This document shows, in pieces, positions 39,135-49,120 of a stretch of DNA of 64,000 nt. A program made the position numbers and the translations under genes. Each line of letters opens with the position of its first letter. Positions within the stretch are counted from its first letter, which is position 1. Source of the DNA: Pseudomonas baetica (GTDB taxonomy: Bacteria; Pseudomonadota; Gammaproteobacteria; Pseudomonadales; Pseudomonadaceae); assembly GCF_019733355.1 (NCBI RefSeq), contig NZ_JAIHLQ010000007.1:145970-209969 (forward strand), written 5' to 3'. The notes below the pieces were generated by a model that saw nothing but the letters and a program-made list of their open reading frames with translations, searched no databases and was not told the origin of the DNA.

Positions 39135-39341
39135 GCGCATCTCCTTTTGATATCCACGCTCTACTGATTGCGCATCGTGGCGATTGTTCCGGGTGTGTCT
39201 GGCAAATATGTTTCGCCTTGTCAGAAGCTTAGGTCAGGACCGGCATTGCGCAACCGAACCCGTGCAATCGTAACGACGATTTGATTACCGTGCATGCGCG
39301 CTTTAGGGTAGCTGTTCTGCCCACGAAACGGAGTTCAACGC

Positions 39342-39806
39342 ATGCACATCGAATACCTGTGCGATCGCCCCGAATTTATTGAAGAACTGGCCGAACTCAA
39401 CTTCAACGAGTGGGGTGAATTCCGCCCCGGCGATACGCTCGAGGCCCGCACAGAACGCATGCGCAAAGCCAGCGGCAAAGGCGCGATTCCCAGCGTGGTG
39501 GTGGCGATTGAAGACGACAGGCTGCTCGGTGGCGCGCTGCTTATCGACAGCGACATGAAAACCCGTCCCAAGCTGACGCCCTGGCTGGCCGGGGTTTATG
39601 TGAAGGCAGAGGAACGTGGACGCGGGGTTGCTTCGCAACTGGTCAATCAGATTGTTGAAGAGGCGAAGACGTTAGGCGTGCAGACGCTGTATCTGTACAC
39701 CGACGCGGCGCAATCGCTCTATGCGCGGCTGGGTTGGGAGGTGGTCGAGGAGCTGGTCTACGAAGACTTGCCGGTGACGATCATGAAGTACACCTTCGCC
39801 GACTGA
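39342..39806 (+). CDS. GNAT-family N-acetyltransferase
   Basis: The 154-residue protein has the GNAT fold: the acceptor strand SVVVAIEDDRLLGGALLI, then the acetyl-CoA loop motif A, LAGVYVKAEERGRGVASQLVN (RGRGVA being the pyrophosphate grip), and the motif B end QSLYARLGWEVVEELVYED. The substrate is unknown. It is a single gene, convergent with a two-gene minus-strand operon. Confidence 0.88.
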   Translation: MHIEYLCDRPEFIEELAELNFNEWGEFRPGDTLEARTERMRKASGKGAIPSVVVAIEDDRLLGGALLIDSDMKTRPKLTPWLAGVYVKAEERGRGVASQLVNQIVEEAKTLGVQTLYLYTDAAQSLYARLGWEVVEELVYEDLPVTIMKYTFAD

Positions 39807-39834
39807 GACAATCCCTGTGGCGTGGGTGCTTGCC

Positions 39835-40161
39835 TCAGCCCAGTGCCAAATCGAGTGCCGCTAGTAATTGTGACGGTTCAATGCAGTGCTCGCCGAGTCT
39901 GAGTACCCCGCCGTCGAGATCAACGTTCAGCATTACCGATGCGCGATCTCCAGGATATTTGCGCAGGAGCAAGTCGATGCCACTGGCTGTCTCGTCCGCC
40001 GTGCCGATCAAATCCCATAAGCTATCGCTCAGATCCAGCAACACCTGCTGACGCTGCTGATCAACCACAAGCGGCGCATACAGCCAATGGCTCATGCGCA
40101 TTTCGCGGGGTTCGACAGTAATGGCGATGCGGCCATCGCAATGCAGGCTGGTTTCGCTCAT
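39835..40161 (-). CDS. Hypothetical protein downstream of TSUP permease
   Basis: The 108-residue protein (MSETSLHCDGRIAITVEPREMRMSHW start; LLAALDLALG end) looks like a small alpha/beta protein with no signal. It begins nine bases after the TSUP gene's stop, so the two are co-transcribed, although its Shine-Dalgarno site is weak. A longer frame would overlap the TSUP gene and is not needed. No function is recognised; a partner or regulator of the permease is possible. Confidence 0.68.
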   Translation of the reverse strand: MSETSLHCDGRIAITVEPREMRMSHWLYAPLVVDQQRQQVLLDLSDSLWDLIGTADETASGIDLLLRKYPGDRASVMLNVDLDGGVLRLGEHCIEPSQLLAALDLALG

Positions 40162-40169
40162 ATCAAGGA

Positions 40170-40955
40170 TCAAAAAGCCAGTTTGTAACCGATCAGCAAC
40201 AGCATCGTCGCCAGGCACGGGCGCAAGACTTCATCGGAGATGCGTCCGGTCAGGTGGCTGCCGAGCCAGATGCCCGGCAGCGAACCCACCAGCAAAAAGC
40301 CCAGTACGCCCCAATCCATATTGCCCATGCTCGCGTGGCCAAGGCCTGCGACGAGGGTCAGCGGCACGGCGTGGGCGATTTCAGTGCCGACCAGACGGCG
40401 GGTCGGCAGCAGTGGGTAGAGGATAAACAGCGCAACAGTGCCCAAGGCGCCGGCGCCGATCGAAGTCAGGGCGACCATGGTGCCGAGGATCAGACCGGTG
40501 ATCACGGTCATCACATTCAGCCGCGAACCGCTCGGGTTGTAGTTGCCGCCGGCACGTTTATGGGCGAAATCCAGCAAGCGCTTCTTGAAAAAGATCGCCA
40601 GTGCCGTGGCGAACAGCACAAAGCCCAGGGCTTGTTTGATGATGGCGTTCATCGCATCCGGCGCGGTGTGCAGGGTGCTGAGGAACCACAAGGTCATCAC
40701 CACCGCTGGCACGCTGCCGAGGGTCAGCCAACCGGTGATGGCCCAGTCGATGTTCTTGTTCTTTTTGTGAACGAGGACGCCGCTGGATTTGGTGATGGCC
40801 GCGTACAGCAGGTCGGTGCCCACCGCCGTCGCCGGGTTGATGCCGAACCACAGCAGAATCGGGGTCATCAAGGAACCGCCGCCGACACCGGTCATGCCGA
40901 CGATAAAACCCACCACCAACCCGGCAATCACCAGGCCGAAATTTGCCAATTCCAT
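40170..40955 (-). CDS. TSUP (TauE/SafE) family permease
   Basis: The 261-residue protein has about eight helices and the TSUP signature near the start, LVVGFIVGMTGVGGGSLMTPILLW, with a second half-motif GTMVALTSIGAGALGTVALFIL. Family members export sulfite, sulfoacetate or similar organosulfur anions, or take up sulfate; the substrate here is unknown. The gene heads a two-gene operon with the small protein that follows. Confidence 0.9.
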   Translation of the reverse strand: MELANFGLVIAGLVVGFIVGMTGVGGGSLMTPILLWFGINPATAVGTDLLYAAITKSSGVLVHKKNKNIDWAITGWLTLGSVPAVVMTLWFLSTLHTAPDAMNAIIKQALGFVLFATALAIFFKKRLLDFAHKRAGGNYNPSGSRLNVMTVITGLILGTMVALTSIGAGALGTVALFILYPLLPTRRLVGTEIAHAVPLTLVAGLGHASMGNMDWGVLGFLLVGSLPGIWLGSHLTGRISDEVLRPCLATMLLLIGYKLAF

Positions 40956-41068
40956 GAAGACGTCCAGAAAAACGACAGGAAAAATATGGCCGCAGCATAG
41001 CGATTTTTCTTATAACCACCTATATCGATGCGGTCTATCGTTATGCCTTTCAGCTACACCGCCTATCC

Positions 41069-41157
41069 CGTGTGGGGCTTGCTCGCGAAGAGGGCCTGTC
41101 AGTCAACTCATGGAGTGACTGACCCAGCGCTGTCGCGAGCAAGCACGCTCCCACAGG
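41069..41157. repeat. REPIN (paired inverted REP elements)
   Basis: GTGGGGCTTGCTCGCGAAGAG and TGTCGCGAGCAAGCACGCTCC flank a spacer that itself has an inverted repeat (CAGTCA/TGACTG). Confidence 0.88.
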
Positions 41158-41178
41158 AGATCGGGGGTGATTAGAAGA

Positions 41179-42393
41179 TCAATGCACCCGCCGCCCCGGT
41201 TTGAAACTGTGATGACTGTTGATCCACACCGTGGCCAATGCGATCAGCGACAGGATCAGCAATGCCCACGGGAACGACATCGCCCCCGCCCGATCCAGCA
41301 GCAATCCGCCAAACAATCCGCCACCGGCAATCGCTATGTTCCATGAGGTGGTGAGCATCGCTTGCACCACGTCAACATGATCGCCGGCCGAATCCGCCGC
41401 TGCCGTCAGCAACAAAGTCGCCGAGCCACCAAACGACAGCCCCCACACGGCCATGCAGGCGTAAATCAGCCATTGCGACGGGGAGGCGATGGCCAACACC
41501 AGCGCCGTCATGGCAAACACTGCGAGGCTGATGAGCGTCAGCCAGCGCAGCCAGCGGTCCACCAGCATGCCGATGATCCAGATCCCCACCAGCGAACACA
41601 GGCCGAACACCAGCAGCACCAGATCAACCCGCTCGGCCAGGCCGGCCTGCATCAGAAACGGCGAGATGTAGGTGTAGAGAATGTTGTGTCCGAGCATCCA
41701 CGTCAGCACCACGAACAGCACAGGACGAACGCCCGGCAGACGCAGGGATTCGAGCAATGGCAGGCGTTCTTCGCTGTTCTGCCCCGGACGATCCGGCACC
41801 GCGATGACGATCCACGCCGCCAGCACCAGTGCCAGCTCCGACATGATCCCGAACGAAGCACGCCAGCCGATCAGATTACCCAGCCAGGTACCCGCCGGCG
41901 TGCCCAGCGACAAGGCCACCGGCGTACCGAGCATGGCAATCGCCAGCGCCCGCCCCTGTTGATGCACCGGCACGATCCCGCGCGCGTAACCGGCCATGAT
42001 CCCCCACGACAGCCCCGCCGCCATCCCGGCGAGAAAGCGCGAAATCAGGGTCAGGCCGTAATGGCTGGAGAACGTGGTGACGGTGTTGAACACCAAAAAC
42101 CCACCCACCGTCATCAACAGCACCCGCCGCCGTGGCCAGCCACGCGTGGCGACGGTCAGCGGAATCGCCGCGACAATCGAGCCCAGCGCATACAGCGTCA
42201 CCAGTTGCCCGGCGAGCACTTCACTGACGTTCAGCCCAGCGCCGATTTGCGGCAATAACCCAGCCGGCAGGGTTTCGGTGAGGATGGCAATGAAGCCGGT
42301 CATGGCGAATGCCAGCAGCGCGGCATAAGGCAATTTGTCGGCACGGGCGGTGCGGTCGACGCAGGTGAAGTCGGCGCTTGCGGGGTCGGTCAT
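41179..42393 (-). CDS. MFS exporter, DHA1 family (SotB/YdhP-like)
   Basis: The 404-residue membrane protein has twelve helices, with the DHA1 start FAMTGFIAILTETLPAGLLPQIGAGL and the loop RGWPRRRVLL between helices 2 and 3. Relatives export arabinose, purine compounds, or antibiotics. The substrate is not readable. The ATG at 42393 is favoured over 42423, though AGGAG lies rather far (11 bases). It is flanked by a REPIN and an unrelated lipoprotein gene. Confidence 0.82.
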   Translation of the reverse strand: MTDPASADFTCVDRTARADKLPYAALLAFAMTGFIAILTETLPAGLLPQIGAGLNVSEVLAGQLVTLYALGSIVAAIPLTVATRGWPRRRVLLMTVGGFLVFNTVTTFSSHYGLTLISRFLAGMAAGLSWGIMAGYARGIVPVHQQGRALAIAMLGTPVALSLGTPAGTWLGNLIGWRASFGIMSELALVLAAWIVIAVPDRPGQNSEERLPLLESLRLPGVRPVLFVVLTWMLGHNILYTYISPFLMQAGLAERVDLVLLVFGLCSLVGIWIIGMLVDRWLRWLTLISLAVFAMTALVLAIASPSQWLIYACMAVWGLSFGGSATLLLTAAADSAGDHVDVVQAMLTTSWNIAIAGGGLFGGLLLDRAGAMSFPWALLILSLIALATVWINSHHSFKPGRRVH

Positions 42394-42473
42394 GACAGGT
42401 GCAGCTCCTTTTGAGGCAAACATGGCGAAGGATTGTATACAAATAGCCCGACCTTCACGCTACCCGACGCGAC

Positions 42474-43223
42474 TTATTGCACCGGCAAAAAATTCAGGAA
42501 CAGCAGACTCTGGGCGTAGTTCAGGCCGATGCGCCGATAGCGCTCGTCAAGCATCTGTGTAAGCAGATCGAGGCGCGCCACGATTTTGCCGAACTCGGTG
42601 GCGAAGCTCAGGTTGCTGCCCTCCTCCGAAATTTCGTTGGAGAACAGCAGTGGCTGGCCTTCCTTGTTCTGGCGCTGGGACAGAATCCATGTGGCTTTTT
42701 CGATGTTGCGCGCCGCGTTGTGTACGAAGGTCGGGTTGATCGCATCGGTCATGTAGAACTCGACCCGATTGTTGTGCGCGGTGACCAGCATGCTGCCAAT
42801 GGCATAGATGAACGCGCCAACCCGATCACCGAGAAACTCAGGGCTCATCGCATAACTGAGCGCTGCCAGATCTTTTCGGCCACCCAGCACCGGCAACGGT
42901 TGTTGCTGCTCGATGGCCAGGCGCACCTGTTTCACGGCGGTGTTGATGTTGAGGAAACCCGATTTGCGCAGCTCGTCCGGGTTGCGCAGGTACAGCTTGC
43001 CCATCAAGCGATAAAGGCTGTTGAGGTTGTCGCGCATCGCCAAAGTGGCCATGCGGTCGACGCTGGTCTGCAGAAACTCCTGCGGTTGACCGTTGCGAAT
43101 CTGAGCGATGAAACCATTGCCCTCCTGATGCGCACAACCGCTGATCCACAGCGACAACAAGCAGGTCAGCAACAGGCACGGGCGACGAAAAAAATGGGCG
43201 ATCGGGTGAAAAGCTCTCGGCAT
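42474..43223 (-). CDS. Lipoprotein of unknown function
   Basis: The ~249-residue protein has a lipoprotein signal with basic N-terminus and lipobox WISGC (cysteine about residue 30). The rest is all-helical in character, for example SVDRMATLAMRDNLNSLYRLMGKLY. It lacks known domains, but similar proteins are common in Pseudomonas. A GTG at 43241 would add six residues; neither start has a strong Shine-Dalgarno site. It is a single gene divergent from the aldose 1-epimerase gene. Confidence 0.72.
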   Translation of the reverse strand: MPRAFHPIAHFFRRPCLLLTCLLSLWISGCAHQEGNGFIAQIRNGQPQEFLQTSVDRMATLAMRDNLNSLYRLMGKLYLRNPDELRKSGFLNINTAVKQVRLAIEQQQPLPVLGGRKDLAALSYAMSPEFLGDRVGAFIYAIGSMLVTAHNNRVEFYMTDAINPTFVHNAARNIEKATWILSQRQNKEGQPLLFSNEISEEGSNLSFATEFGKIVARLDLLTQMLDERYRRIGLNYAQSLLFLNFLPVQ

Positions 43224-43467
43224 GAGTTCTCGAACAGGCACATTCCTGTGCGGCGGGAGTCACCGCATCCTGGCCATGGATAGAGCCGCTGATTGCGAAA
43301 AAGTGCAATACCGGCAGCGTTTCCTGACCTTCGGCGTGACATGGACAACTATTTAGTCCGACTTTATTTTTGCAAAAACTGTTTAATCCGCTATAAATTT
43401 CCATTCGCAGCTTAAATAGCATGACTATTACCGCATTCTGAAAACAACAACAAAAGGAAGGTCAACC

Positions 43468-44616
43468 ATGCTTCAATCCCGTCACCTGCTCTCCGGCCTC
43501 GGACTGTCCCTGATGATCGCCACCCTCTCAGCCAACGCGGCGGGCCTCAGCGCCGAACATAAAGCCTTCGGCAAAACCAACGATGGCACGCCCGTCGAGC
43601 AATACATCCTGCGCAACAGCCATGGCATGCAAGCCACCGTCATCACCTACGGCGCGACCCTGCAATCGCTGTTGGTGGCCGACAAGCACGGCAAATTCGA
43701 CGATGTCGTACTGGGCTTCGACGATGTGCAGGGCTACCAAAAAGGCACCGCCTACTTCGGCGCGACCATCGGCCGCTTCGGCAATCGCCTGGCCGACGGC
43801 GCGTTTGAACTCGACGGCAAGCGCTTTCAAGTGCCGCAAAACGACAAGTCCAATGCCTTGCATGGCGGCCCTCAGGGTTTCGACAAGAAGGTCTGGAAAG
43901 CGCAGGAAACCAAAGACAAGGATTCGGTCGGCGTGACCCTCACCTATCTGTCGGCGGACGGTGAAATGGGCTTCCCCGGCAACCTCACCACCGAAGTGAC
44001 CTATCGCCTGACCGACAGCAACGAACTGCGCATCGACTACAAGGCCAGCACCGACAAACCGACCGTGCTCAACCTGACCAACCACAGCTACTTCAATCTC
44101 GCGGGCGCCGGCAATGGCGACATCCTCAAGCAGGTCGCGACGCTGCATGCCAGCCATTACACCCCGGTCACCGCCAAACTGATCCCGACTGGCGAACTGG
44201 CGCCTGTGGCCGGCACGCCGATGGACTTCACCCAGCCAACAGCGATTGGGGCGCACATCAAGGCTGATCACCCACAACTGAAATTCGCTGAACCGAAACA
44301 GGGCGGCTTCGATTTCAACTGGGCGCTGGATACCAAGGGCGACGTGAGCAAAATCGCTGCTGAGGTCAGTGATGCGCAGTCCGGTCGGCACTTGCAGTTG
44401 TTCACCAGCGAACCTGGCGTGCAGTTCTACACCAGCAACTTCCTCGACGGCACGGTCAAAGGCAAAGGTGGCAAGGTCTATCCGCATTGGGGCGCGTTTA
44501 CCCTGGAGACCCAGCACTACCCGGATTCGCCGAACCAACCGAACTTCCCGAGTACGCGACTGGATCCCGGGCAGGCCTACACGCAGAGCGTTGTATTGAA
44601 GTTTTCCGCGAAGTAA
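43468..44616 (+). CDS. Aldose 1-epimerase (galactose mutarotase), exported
   Basis: The 382-residue protein has a clear signal peptide (LLSGLGLSLMIATLSANAA), unlike cytoplasmic GalM. The catalytic residues fit the family: the histidine in SNALHGGPQGFDK, the second histidine in LNLTNHSYFNLAG, and the C-terminal glutamate in GAFTLETQHYPDSP. Such enzymes interconvert alpha and beta anomers of sugars, here in the periplasm. AAGGAAGG precedes the ATG. It is a single gene; the following reductase is about 90 bases on. Confidence 0.9.
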   Translation: MLQSRHLLSGLGLSLMIATLSANAAGLSAEHKAFGKTNDGTPVEQYILRNSHGMQATVITYGATLQSLLVADKHGKFDDVVLGFDDVQGYQKGTAYFGATIGRFGNRLADGAFELDGKRFQVPQNDKSNALHGGPQGFDKKVWKAQETKDKDSVGVTLTYLSADGEMGFPGNLTTEVTYRLTDSNELRIDYKASTDKPTVLNLTNHSYFNLAGAGNGDILKQVATLHASHYTPVTAKLIPTGELAPVAGTPMDFTQPTAIGAHIKADHPQLKFAEPKQGGFDFNWALDTKGDVSKIAAEVSDAQSGRHLQLFTSEPGVQFYTSNFLDGTVKGKGGKVYPHWGAFTLETQHYPDSPNQPNFPSTRLDPGQAYTQSVVLKFSAK

Positions 44617-44706
44617 TCCTCCCTTCTCCTTTCTGGAAACGGACGCAACCGCTGGGCTATTCTGCTGCCCACTACAGGTATCGACCCTTTCAGAAAGGAG
44701 ATTTGA

Positions 44707-45529
44707 ATGCGTACCCTCGAATTGGCTGGCGTGCAGGTTCCAGTGATTGGCCAAGGCACCTGGCGCATGGGCGAAGACCGCTCGGCACACACGCGTGAAG
44801 TGGCGGCTCTGCGCAGTGGCGTTGAACTGGGCATGACCTTGATCGACACTGCCGAAATGTATGCCGAGGGCGGTGCCGAAAGTGTTGTAGGTGAAGCCAT
44901 TGCCGGTATTCGCGATCAGGTGTTTCTGGTGAGCAAGGTCTACCCGCACAACGCCAGCCGCCAAGGCATTCCGCAAGCCTGCGAGCGCAGTCTGCGCCGG
45001 CTCGACACTGATTACATCGACCTCTATCTGTTGCATTGGCGCGGCCAGTATCCGCTGGAAGAAACCGTCGAAGCCTTCGAGCGCCTGCGCGAAGCCGGCA
45101 AAATCGGCCGTTGGGGCGTGTCGAATTTTGACGTCGATGACCTCCAAGAGTTAGCCAATCCGGCGTGCGCCACCAATCAGGTGCTCTACAACCTGGAAGC
45201 GCGTGGCGTCGAATTCGACCTGTTGCCCCGGTGCCAACAGCAACACATTCCGCTGATGGCCTACTGTCCGATTGGTCAGGGCGGCGCGATGCTGGCAGAA
45301 CCGGTACTGAAGCAGATTGCCGCTCGTCACAACGTGACCCCGGCGCAGGTTTCGCTGCGCGTGGATTGTGCGTCAAGATGGCGTGATAGCGATCCCTAAA
45401 GCGGTGCGGCCGGAACATGTGCAACTCAATGCACAAGCGGCGCAACTGCAACTCGATGCCGGGGATCTGGCAGCGCTGGACCAGGCGTTTCACGCGCCAA
45501 AGCGCAAGCAGCGGCTGGCCATGGTCTGA
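44707..45529 (+). pseudogene. Aldo/keto reductase with a frameshift
   Basis: The first frame (44707-45399) gives 218 good residues of an aldo/keto reductase with its catalytic residues: D and Y in [12 protein letters not shown] in FLVSKVYP, H in LYLLHWRG. After AQVSL the frame turns to nonsense. In the next frame from about 45362, the family's expected end continues: [15 protein letters not shown], then ending RKQRLAMV at 45529. One extra base in the GCGCG run near 45355-45361 explains this. It is either a broken gene or a sequencing error; everything else in the gene looks intact. Confidence 0.85.
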
Positions 45530-45557
45530 GCCACCGCCGACCGGCGAGAGCTTTGCG

Positions 45558-46028
45558 ATGAGAAGCACTGATCAGTACGACCCGTTCAACCTGCAACGTT
45601 TCGTCCAGGCCCAGGACCCGGTGTTTGATCGGGTCCAGCGCGAACTCGACGAGGGCCGCAAGCGCAGCCACTGGATGTGGTTTGTCTTCCCGCAGTTCGC
45701 AGGCTTGGGCGGCAGTGAGATGTCCCGGCGCTTCGCCATCGATACGGCCGAAGAAGCGCGAGCTTATCTCGAGCACCCGATGCTCGGCGCGCGGCTGCGT
45801 ACTTGTACGCAGCTCGTGCTGAATGTGCGCCAGCGTTCGATTGCGGATATTTTCGGCCATCCCGATGACTTGAAATTTCACTCCTCGATGACGCTGTTTG
45901 CCCAGTTCGCCGTTGAAGACAGCCTGTTCAACCAGGCGTTGGAACGCTACTTCCACGGCATCCTCGATGACTGGACCCTGCAACTGCTGGACTCAAAACA
46001 GGCCCAGTTGCCCCCCGATCAGGGTTGA
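45558..46028 (+). CDS. DUF1810 family protein
   Basis: The 156-residue protein has the DUF1810 hallmarks: [30 protein letters not shown] and [16 protein letters not shown]. In structure the family is all-helical; function is unknown. The ATG at 45558 has GAGAG upstream. It may be coupled with the frameshifted reductase 29 bases before. Its end overlaps the end of the convergent polB by 36 bases, an unusually long overlap. Confidence 0.9.
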   Translation: MRSTDQYDPFNLQRFVQAQDPVFDRVQRELDEGRKRSHWMWFVFPQFAGLGGSEMSRRFAIDTAEEARAYLEHPMLGARLRTCTQLVLNVRQRSIADIFGHPDDLKFHSSMTLFAQFAVEDSLFNQALERYFHGILDDWTLQLLDSKQAQLPPDQG

Positions 46029-48353
46029 GAAATCGTCGTCGACAAACGGCAGAATCGCATCCGCCACCGGTTGCAGTTGCCGGCTGATGTAGTGGTCGTA
46101 GTCGATGGCGGCGCGGCGCACTTCCAGCGGTTCGGGCCCGGCCAGGGTGATCACGTAACTGATCCAGCCACCGTTCTGGTACTGCCGAGGCCGTTCGTGC
46201 CGGGCATTGTAATCGTCGGCCAGCCGCGCGGCGCGTACATGGGGCGGCACGTTGCGCTCGTAATCGTCGAGGGTGCGGCGCAGGCGCTTGCGATAGACCA
46301 GTCGATCATCGAATTCGCCGGCCAGGGTTTTGCGCACGTAGTCGCGCACGTAATCCTGATACGGCTTGCGCTGGAAGATGCGCTCGTAGAGTTCCTGCTG
46401 GAATTGCCGGGCCAGCGGCGACCAGTCAGTGCGTACGGTTTCAAGGCCTTTGTAGACCATTTCTTCGCTGCCGTCGGCACGGGTCACCAGGCCGGCGTAG
46501 CGCTTCTTGCTGCCCTCTTCCGCGCCGCGAATGGTCGGCATCAGGAAGCGTTTGTAGTGAATCTCAAACTGCAATTCGAGGGCGCTTTGCAGCCCGTATT
46601 CGTCACGCACATGCTCGCGCCACCAGTCGTTGACGTGCTTGACCAACGCGTGGCCGATGCTTGCCGCCTCTTCCTGCCCGTGGGGGCGACGCAGCCAGAC
46701 AAACGTGGAGTCGGTGTCGCCATAGATCACCGCGTGGCCCTGTTCTTCGATCAGCTTTCGCGTACGCAGCATGATTTCGTGGCCGCGCAGGGTGATCGAC
46801 GACGCCAGCCGCGTATCGAAGAAACGACAACCGCTGGAGCCGAGCACGCCGTAGAAGGCGTTCATGATGATCTTCAGTGCCTGGGACAGCGGCGCGTTGT
46901 GCTCGCGTTTGGCAGTCTCGCGACCGTCGGCGACCCGCGAGACAATGGCCGGCAGGCAGTGCCGGGTTCGCGAAAAACGGGCGCCACGAAACCCCGGCAC
47001 CGAGTCGGCGTCGTCGGGGTGTTGCAAACCTTCGATCAGCCCCACCGGGTCAATCAGAAACGTGCGAATGATCGACGGATAAAGGCTTTTGTAGTCGAGC
47101 ACCAGCACCGATTCATAAAGCCCTGGTTGCGACTCCATGACAAAACCGCCGGGGCTGGCTTGCGGCGGATTCGTGCCCAGGTTCGGCGCCACGAACCCTT
47201 GGCGGTGCATCAACGGCATGTACAAATGCGTGAACGCCGCCACCGAGCCGCCGCTGCGATCAGCCGGCAGGCCGGTCACGCTGGCGCGCTCCAGCAAAAA
47301 CGTCAGCAGCTCGGTCTTGGCGAAGATCCGCGTGACCAGTTCGCAATCTTTGAGGTTGTACTTGGCCAGCGCCGGTTTGTCCTCGGCGAACATGCGGTTG
47401 ATTTCGTCCATGCGCTGGTACGGGTTGTCGATGGACTTGCCTTCGCCGAGCAACGTTTGAGCGACGTTTTCCAGGCTGAACGAAGGGAAACTCCAGGTCG
47501 CCGAGCGCAGGGATTCGATGCCATCAATGATCAGCCGTCCCGCTGCCGAGGCGAAATAATGATGACGGCTGCCGTGCTCGCGCCACTGCATTTCTTCGCC
47601 GCCTCGGCCGAGCTTCAGCGGCACGCCGAGGCGCCGCGCGTGTTCGTGAAGGATGCGCAGATCGAACTGCACCACGTTCCAGCCGATGATTGCGTCGGGG
47701 TCGTGGCGGGCAAACCAGTCATTGAGTTTCTTCAGGATGACCGTGCGTGAGTCGCAGTACTGGAGGTCGAAGTCGACGATGCTGTCGTCACCGTTCGCCG
47801 TGCCGAGCATGTACACCTGACGCTCGCCACAGCCTTCCAGGGCGATGGAATACAGCTCGCCGGTTTCGGTGGTTTCGATGTCCAGCGAGACCAGGCGCAG
47901 TTTCGGCCGGTATTCGGGGGCGGGTTTGAGGTGGGCGTTGAGCAGCGTGCCGTCAGCATCGGGCGTGCCGTTGAACCACACCGGGGCGGTGATGAAGCGT
48001 TCCATCAGATAGCGCTCAGGCGGACGCACATCGGCCTCATAGACATCGACGCCGGCGCGGTTGAGCGCCGTTTCCAGGCGCATCAACTGGCCGTGCTGCT
48101 GGCAATACAGACCCAGTACCGGACGATGTTCGAAATCCTGCAAGGCCAGCGGGCGCAGTTCCACATTCTTTTCGTCATGCAGCAAACGTTCGGCGGCTTC
48201 GCGCTGCTCGGCCGGGATAAACGCTACTGACGGCTGATGTGGCAAGCGCACACGACGCGGCCCGGCATCGGTCGCCAGCCAGAACTCGACTTCGGTGCCG
48301 GCCGGGGTATCGCGCCAATGCCGGGTCAGGACGAAGCCCTGCTGTAAATCCAC
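45993..48353 (-). CDS. polB: DNA polymerase II (family B)
   Basis: The 786-residue polymerase shows family B motifs in order: 3'-5' exonuclease Exo I (SLDIETT), Exo II ([11 protein letters not shown]), Exo III (YNLKDCELV), then polymerase motif A ([10 protein letters not shown]), motif B ([12 protein letters not shown]) and motif C ([10 protein letters not shown]). Pol II restarts stalled forks and bypasses some lesions; in E. coli it is SOS-induced by LexA. No LexA box was noticed here. The start is GTG at 48353 ([13 protein letters not shown]), with GAGG nine bases before; a longer frame to 48434 adds unrelated residues. Confidence 0.93.
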   Translation of the reverse strand: MDLQQGFVLTRHWRDTPAGTEVEFWLATDAGPRRVRLPHQPSVAFIPAEQREAAERLLHDEKNVELRPLALQDFEHRPVLGLYCQQHGQLMRLETALNRAGVDVYEADVRPPERYLMERFITAPVWFNGTPDADGTLLNAHLKPAPEYRPKLRLVSLDIETTETGELYSIALEGCGERQVYMLGTANGDDSIVDFDLQYCDSRTVILKKLNDWFARHDPDAIIGWNVVQFDLRILHEHARRLGVPLKLGRGGEEMQWREHGSRHHYFASAAGRLIIDGIESLRSATWSFPSFSLENVAQTLLGEGKSIDNPYQRMDEINRMFAEDKPALAKYNLKDCELVTRIFAKTELLTFLLERASVTGLPADRSGGSVAAFTHLYMPLMHRQGFVAPNLGTNPPQASPGGFVMESQPGLYESVLVLDYKSLYPSIIRTFLIDPVGLIEGLQHPDDADSVPGFRGARFSRTRHCLPAIVSRVADGRETAKREHNAPLSQALKIIMNAFYGVLGSSGCRFFDTRLASSITLRGHEIMLRTRKLIEEQGHAVIYGDTDSTFVWLRRPHGQEEAASIGHALVKHVNDWWREHVRDEYGLQSALELQFEIHYKRFLMPTIRGAEEGSKKRYAGLVTRADGSEEMVYKGLETVRTDWSPLARQFQQELYERIFQRKPYQDYVRDYVRKTLAGEFDDRLVYRKRLRRTLDDYERNVPPHVRAARLADDYNARHERPRQYQNGGWISYVITLAGPEPLEVRRAAIDYDHYISRQLQPVADAILPFVDDDFSTLIGGQLGLF

Positions 48354-48551
48354 CACTGCAACCTCAGGAATTGAAACAGAGGGGCATTCTACGCGGCATT
48401 GCACGGCATGGCCCTTGCGATAAATGTCCGACAAACGCTGAAAAAACCGTCAAATGACGTTTTTTGCGTGCTATCTGCCGCTTTGCCACCTTGCCCTGAG
48501 CGCCAGCGTCTACGATGCTTGGATAACAACGACAACACCTGAGTAACCGCC

Positions 48552-48992
48552 ATGAAGACCGTCGCCCAACTGCTCAAGCTCAAAGATCAGAAAAATCAGG
48601 AAGTGCATCAGATCAAACCTGATCACATGGTGCTCGAAGCGCTGATGAAGATGGCCGAGAAAAACGTCGGCGCCTTGCTGGTGGTGGAAGATGACAAAGT
48701 GGTCGGCATCATCAGCGAACGTGATTACGCGCGCAAACTGGTGCTGCATGGCCGCTCATCGGTGGGCACGCCGGTTCGCGACATCATGGTGGCCAACGTG
48801 ATCACCGTGGACACCCACCAGACCGTCGACACGTGCCTGGGCATCATGTCCGACAAACGCCTGCGCCACTTGCCGGTGGTGGAAAACGGCAAATTGATCG
48901 GTTTGCTGTCGATTGGTGACCTGGTGAAAGAGGCGATTGCCGAACAGGCAGAGCTGATCAAACAGCTGGAGCAGTACATTCGCGGGGAGTGA
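48552..48992 (+). CDS. CBS-domain protein
   Basis: The 146-residue protein consists of two CBS motifs (VGALLVVEDDKVVGIISERDYAR and LRHLPVVENGKLIGLLSIGDLVK) and little else. CBS pairs bind adenine nucleotides and act as energy or redox sensors; stand-alone versions bind NADH, AMP or SAM in known cases. It is a single gene, divergent from polB, with a REPIN after its stop. Confidence 0.93.
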   Translation: MKTVAQLLKLKDQKNQEVHQIKPDHMVLEALMKMAEKNVGALLVVEDDKVVGIISERDYARKLVLHGRSSVGTPVRDIMVANVITVDTHQTVDTCLGIMSDKRLRHLPVVENGKLIGLLSIGDLVKEAIAEQAELIKQLEQYIRGE

Positions 48993-49016
48993 TCTCCAAT
49001 GCAACACAATTCCCCT

Positions 49017-49104
49017 GTGGGAGCGGGCTTGCTCGCGAAAGCGGTGGGTCAGTCGACCTATTCATTGACTGATTCAGCGCCTTCGCGAGCAAGCCCGCTC
49101 CCAC
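49017..49104. repeat. REPIN (paired inverted REP elements)
   Basis: GTGGGAGCGGGCTTGCTCGC and GCGAGCAAGCCCGCTCCCAC are near-perfect inverted arms; the spacer contains an extra CAGTC/GACTG pairing. This is the best-preserved copy in the window. Confidence 0.92.
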
Positions 49105-49120
49105 TTTGGCCCCTCGCTGT

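Noticed and set aside
43528..45147. 539-residue minus-strand frame across the aldose 1-epimerase and reductase genes
   Set aside because: Covers two recognised genes in antisense and has no family features.
46071..47750. 559-residue plus-strand frame opposite polB
   Set aside because: Antisense shadow; polB motifs are complete on the minus strand.
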